Below, in pieces: positions 4,732-5,034 of a stretch of DNA of 5,034 nucleotides. Source of the stretch: an uncultured Collinsella sp. (GTDB lineage: Bacteria > Actinomycetota > Coriobacteriia > Coriobacteriales > Coriobacteriaceae). Made by a program: the position numbers and the translations under genes. The stretch covers positions 1 through 5,034 of the forward strand of contig CATZRJ010000085.1 in the NCBI GenBank assembly GCA_958423535.1, given 5' to 3'. Numbering within the stretch: the stretch's first letter is position 1; each line of letters opens with the position of its first letter. Under the pieces are notes generated by a model. The model searched no databases, was not told the origin of the DNA, and saw nothing but the letters and a program-made list of their open reading frames with translations.

Positions 4732-4739
4732 TAGCGCCA
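4711..4739 (-). promoter_or_regulatory. Possible promoter of the dipeptidase gene
   Basis: Minus-strand TACAAT (4716-4711) is a good -10, but the -35 position (4739-4734, TGGCGC) matches poorly. A transcript would start near 4704 with a leader of about 35 bases to ATG 4669. It overlaps the candidate + strand promoter, as expected for a short divergent region. Confidence 0.3.
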
Positions 4740-4779
4740 TATGTTCATGGCGGCCCGCGTTGTGCGCCGCCCTTATCAC

Positions 4780-4784
4780 GGAGG
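4780..4784 (+). promoter_or_regulatory. Ribosome binding site of the FKBP/SlyD-type gene
   Basis: GGAGG lies five bases before ATG 4790, a near-ideal site that fixes the start of the gene cut by the right edge. Confidence 0.8.
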
Positions 4785-4789
4785 TTTCC

Positions 4790-5034
4790 ATGTCCAACCA
4801 GGGCAAGAAGGTCAAGACTCATTATCGTGGCACGCTCGACGACGGCACGCAGTTCGATAGCTCCTACGATCGCGGCGAGCCGCTGGAGTTCACCTGCGGT
4901 GCCGGTCAGATGATCAAGGGCTTCGACGCCGCTGTTGTCGACATGCAGGTGGGCGAGAAGAAGACCGTACACATTCCTGCTGCCGATGCCTACGGCGAGC
5001 ACAATCCCGAGATGGTTCTGACCTTCCCGGCCGA
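4790..5034 (+). CDS. FKBP-type peptidyl-prolyl isomerase, SlyD-like (partial)
   Basis: The first 81 codons plus two bases are present; the gene continues to the right. FKBP proteins isomerise peptide bonds before proline, and SlyD-type members also act as cytosolic folding chaperones. Seen in order are VKTHYRGTLDDGTQFDSS (8-25, with active-site Y12, F22 and D23), GAGQMIKGFDAAVVDMQVGE (37-56, the hydrophobic I42 pocket) and IPAADAYGEHNPEMV (62-76, Y68). The AYGxxNPE segment followed by a likely insert-in-flap region is typical of SlyD rather than the short FKBP12 type, but the insert is cut off, so I give no symbol. There is no signal peptide or lipobox, so a cytosolic protein is expected. The histidine-rich metal-binding tail of E. 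coli SlyD could not be assessed. The start is fixed by the GGAGG at 4780-4784. Confidence 0.93.
   Translation, partial: MSNQGKKVKTHYRGTLDDGTQFDSSYDRGEPLEFTCGAGQMIKGFDAAVVDMQVGEKKTVHIPAADAYGEHNPEMVLTFPA

Overview
The window reads as chromosome of an obligately anaerobic, moderately GC-rich bacterium. A gut Actinomycetota of the class Coriobacteriia (Collinsella/Olsenella type) is my best guess. The basis is the oxygen-sensitive class III ribonucleotide reductase pair, the GC bias with strong GGAGG-type ribosome sites, occasional TTG starts, and the general look of the proteins. This taxonomic call is inference; no marker gene is present.

Layout, left half (+ strand): the last 17 codons of nrdD (1-54) are followed by a 426-base gap and then nrdG (481-1062). 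The gap holds two large hairpins. One is a 35-bp perfect inverted repeat whose pairing continues outward across the nrdD stop codon. The other is a 22-bp inverted repeat that ends three bases before the nrdG ribosome site. A probable extended -10 promoter then drives a folate cluster: folE (1129-1686), an HD-domain hydrolase gene (1688-2269) and folB (2313-2798). FolE makes dihydroneopterin triphosphate and FolB uses dihydroneopterin. The HD protein sits exactly between the two, where a phosphate-removing enzyme is needed, so it is a good candidate for that often missing step. The cluster ends in an intrinsic terminator that overlaps the folB stop codon and the last codons of the convergent gene.

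Right half (- strand, then +): a YgjP/DUF45-type zinc metallopeptidase gene (2805-3581) and an M19 membrane-dipeptidase-type gene (3656-4669) probably form a two-gene minus-strand operon, with a stable hairpin between them. A 120-base divergent promoter region separates the dipeptidase from a + strand FKBP/SlyD-type prolyl isomerase gene. That last gene starts at 4790 and runs off the right edge.

Apart from the 426-base nrdD-nrdG gap, coding density is high. I see no tRNA, rRNA, CRISPR array, transposase or prophage gene. The least explained parts are the inverted-repeat structures between nrdD and nrdG, and the role of the HD protein.
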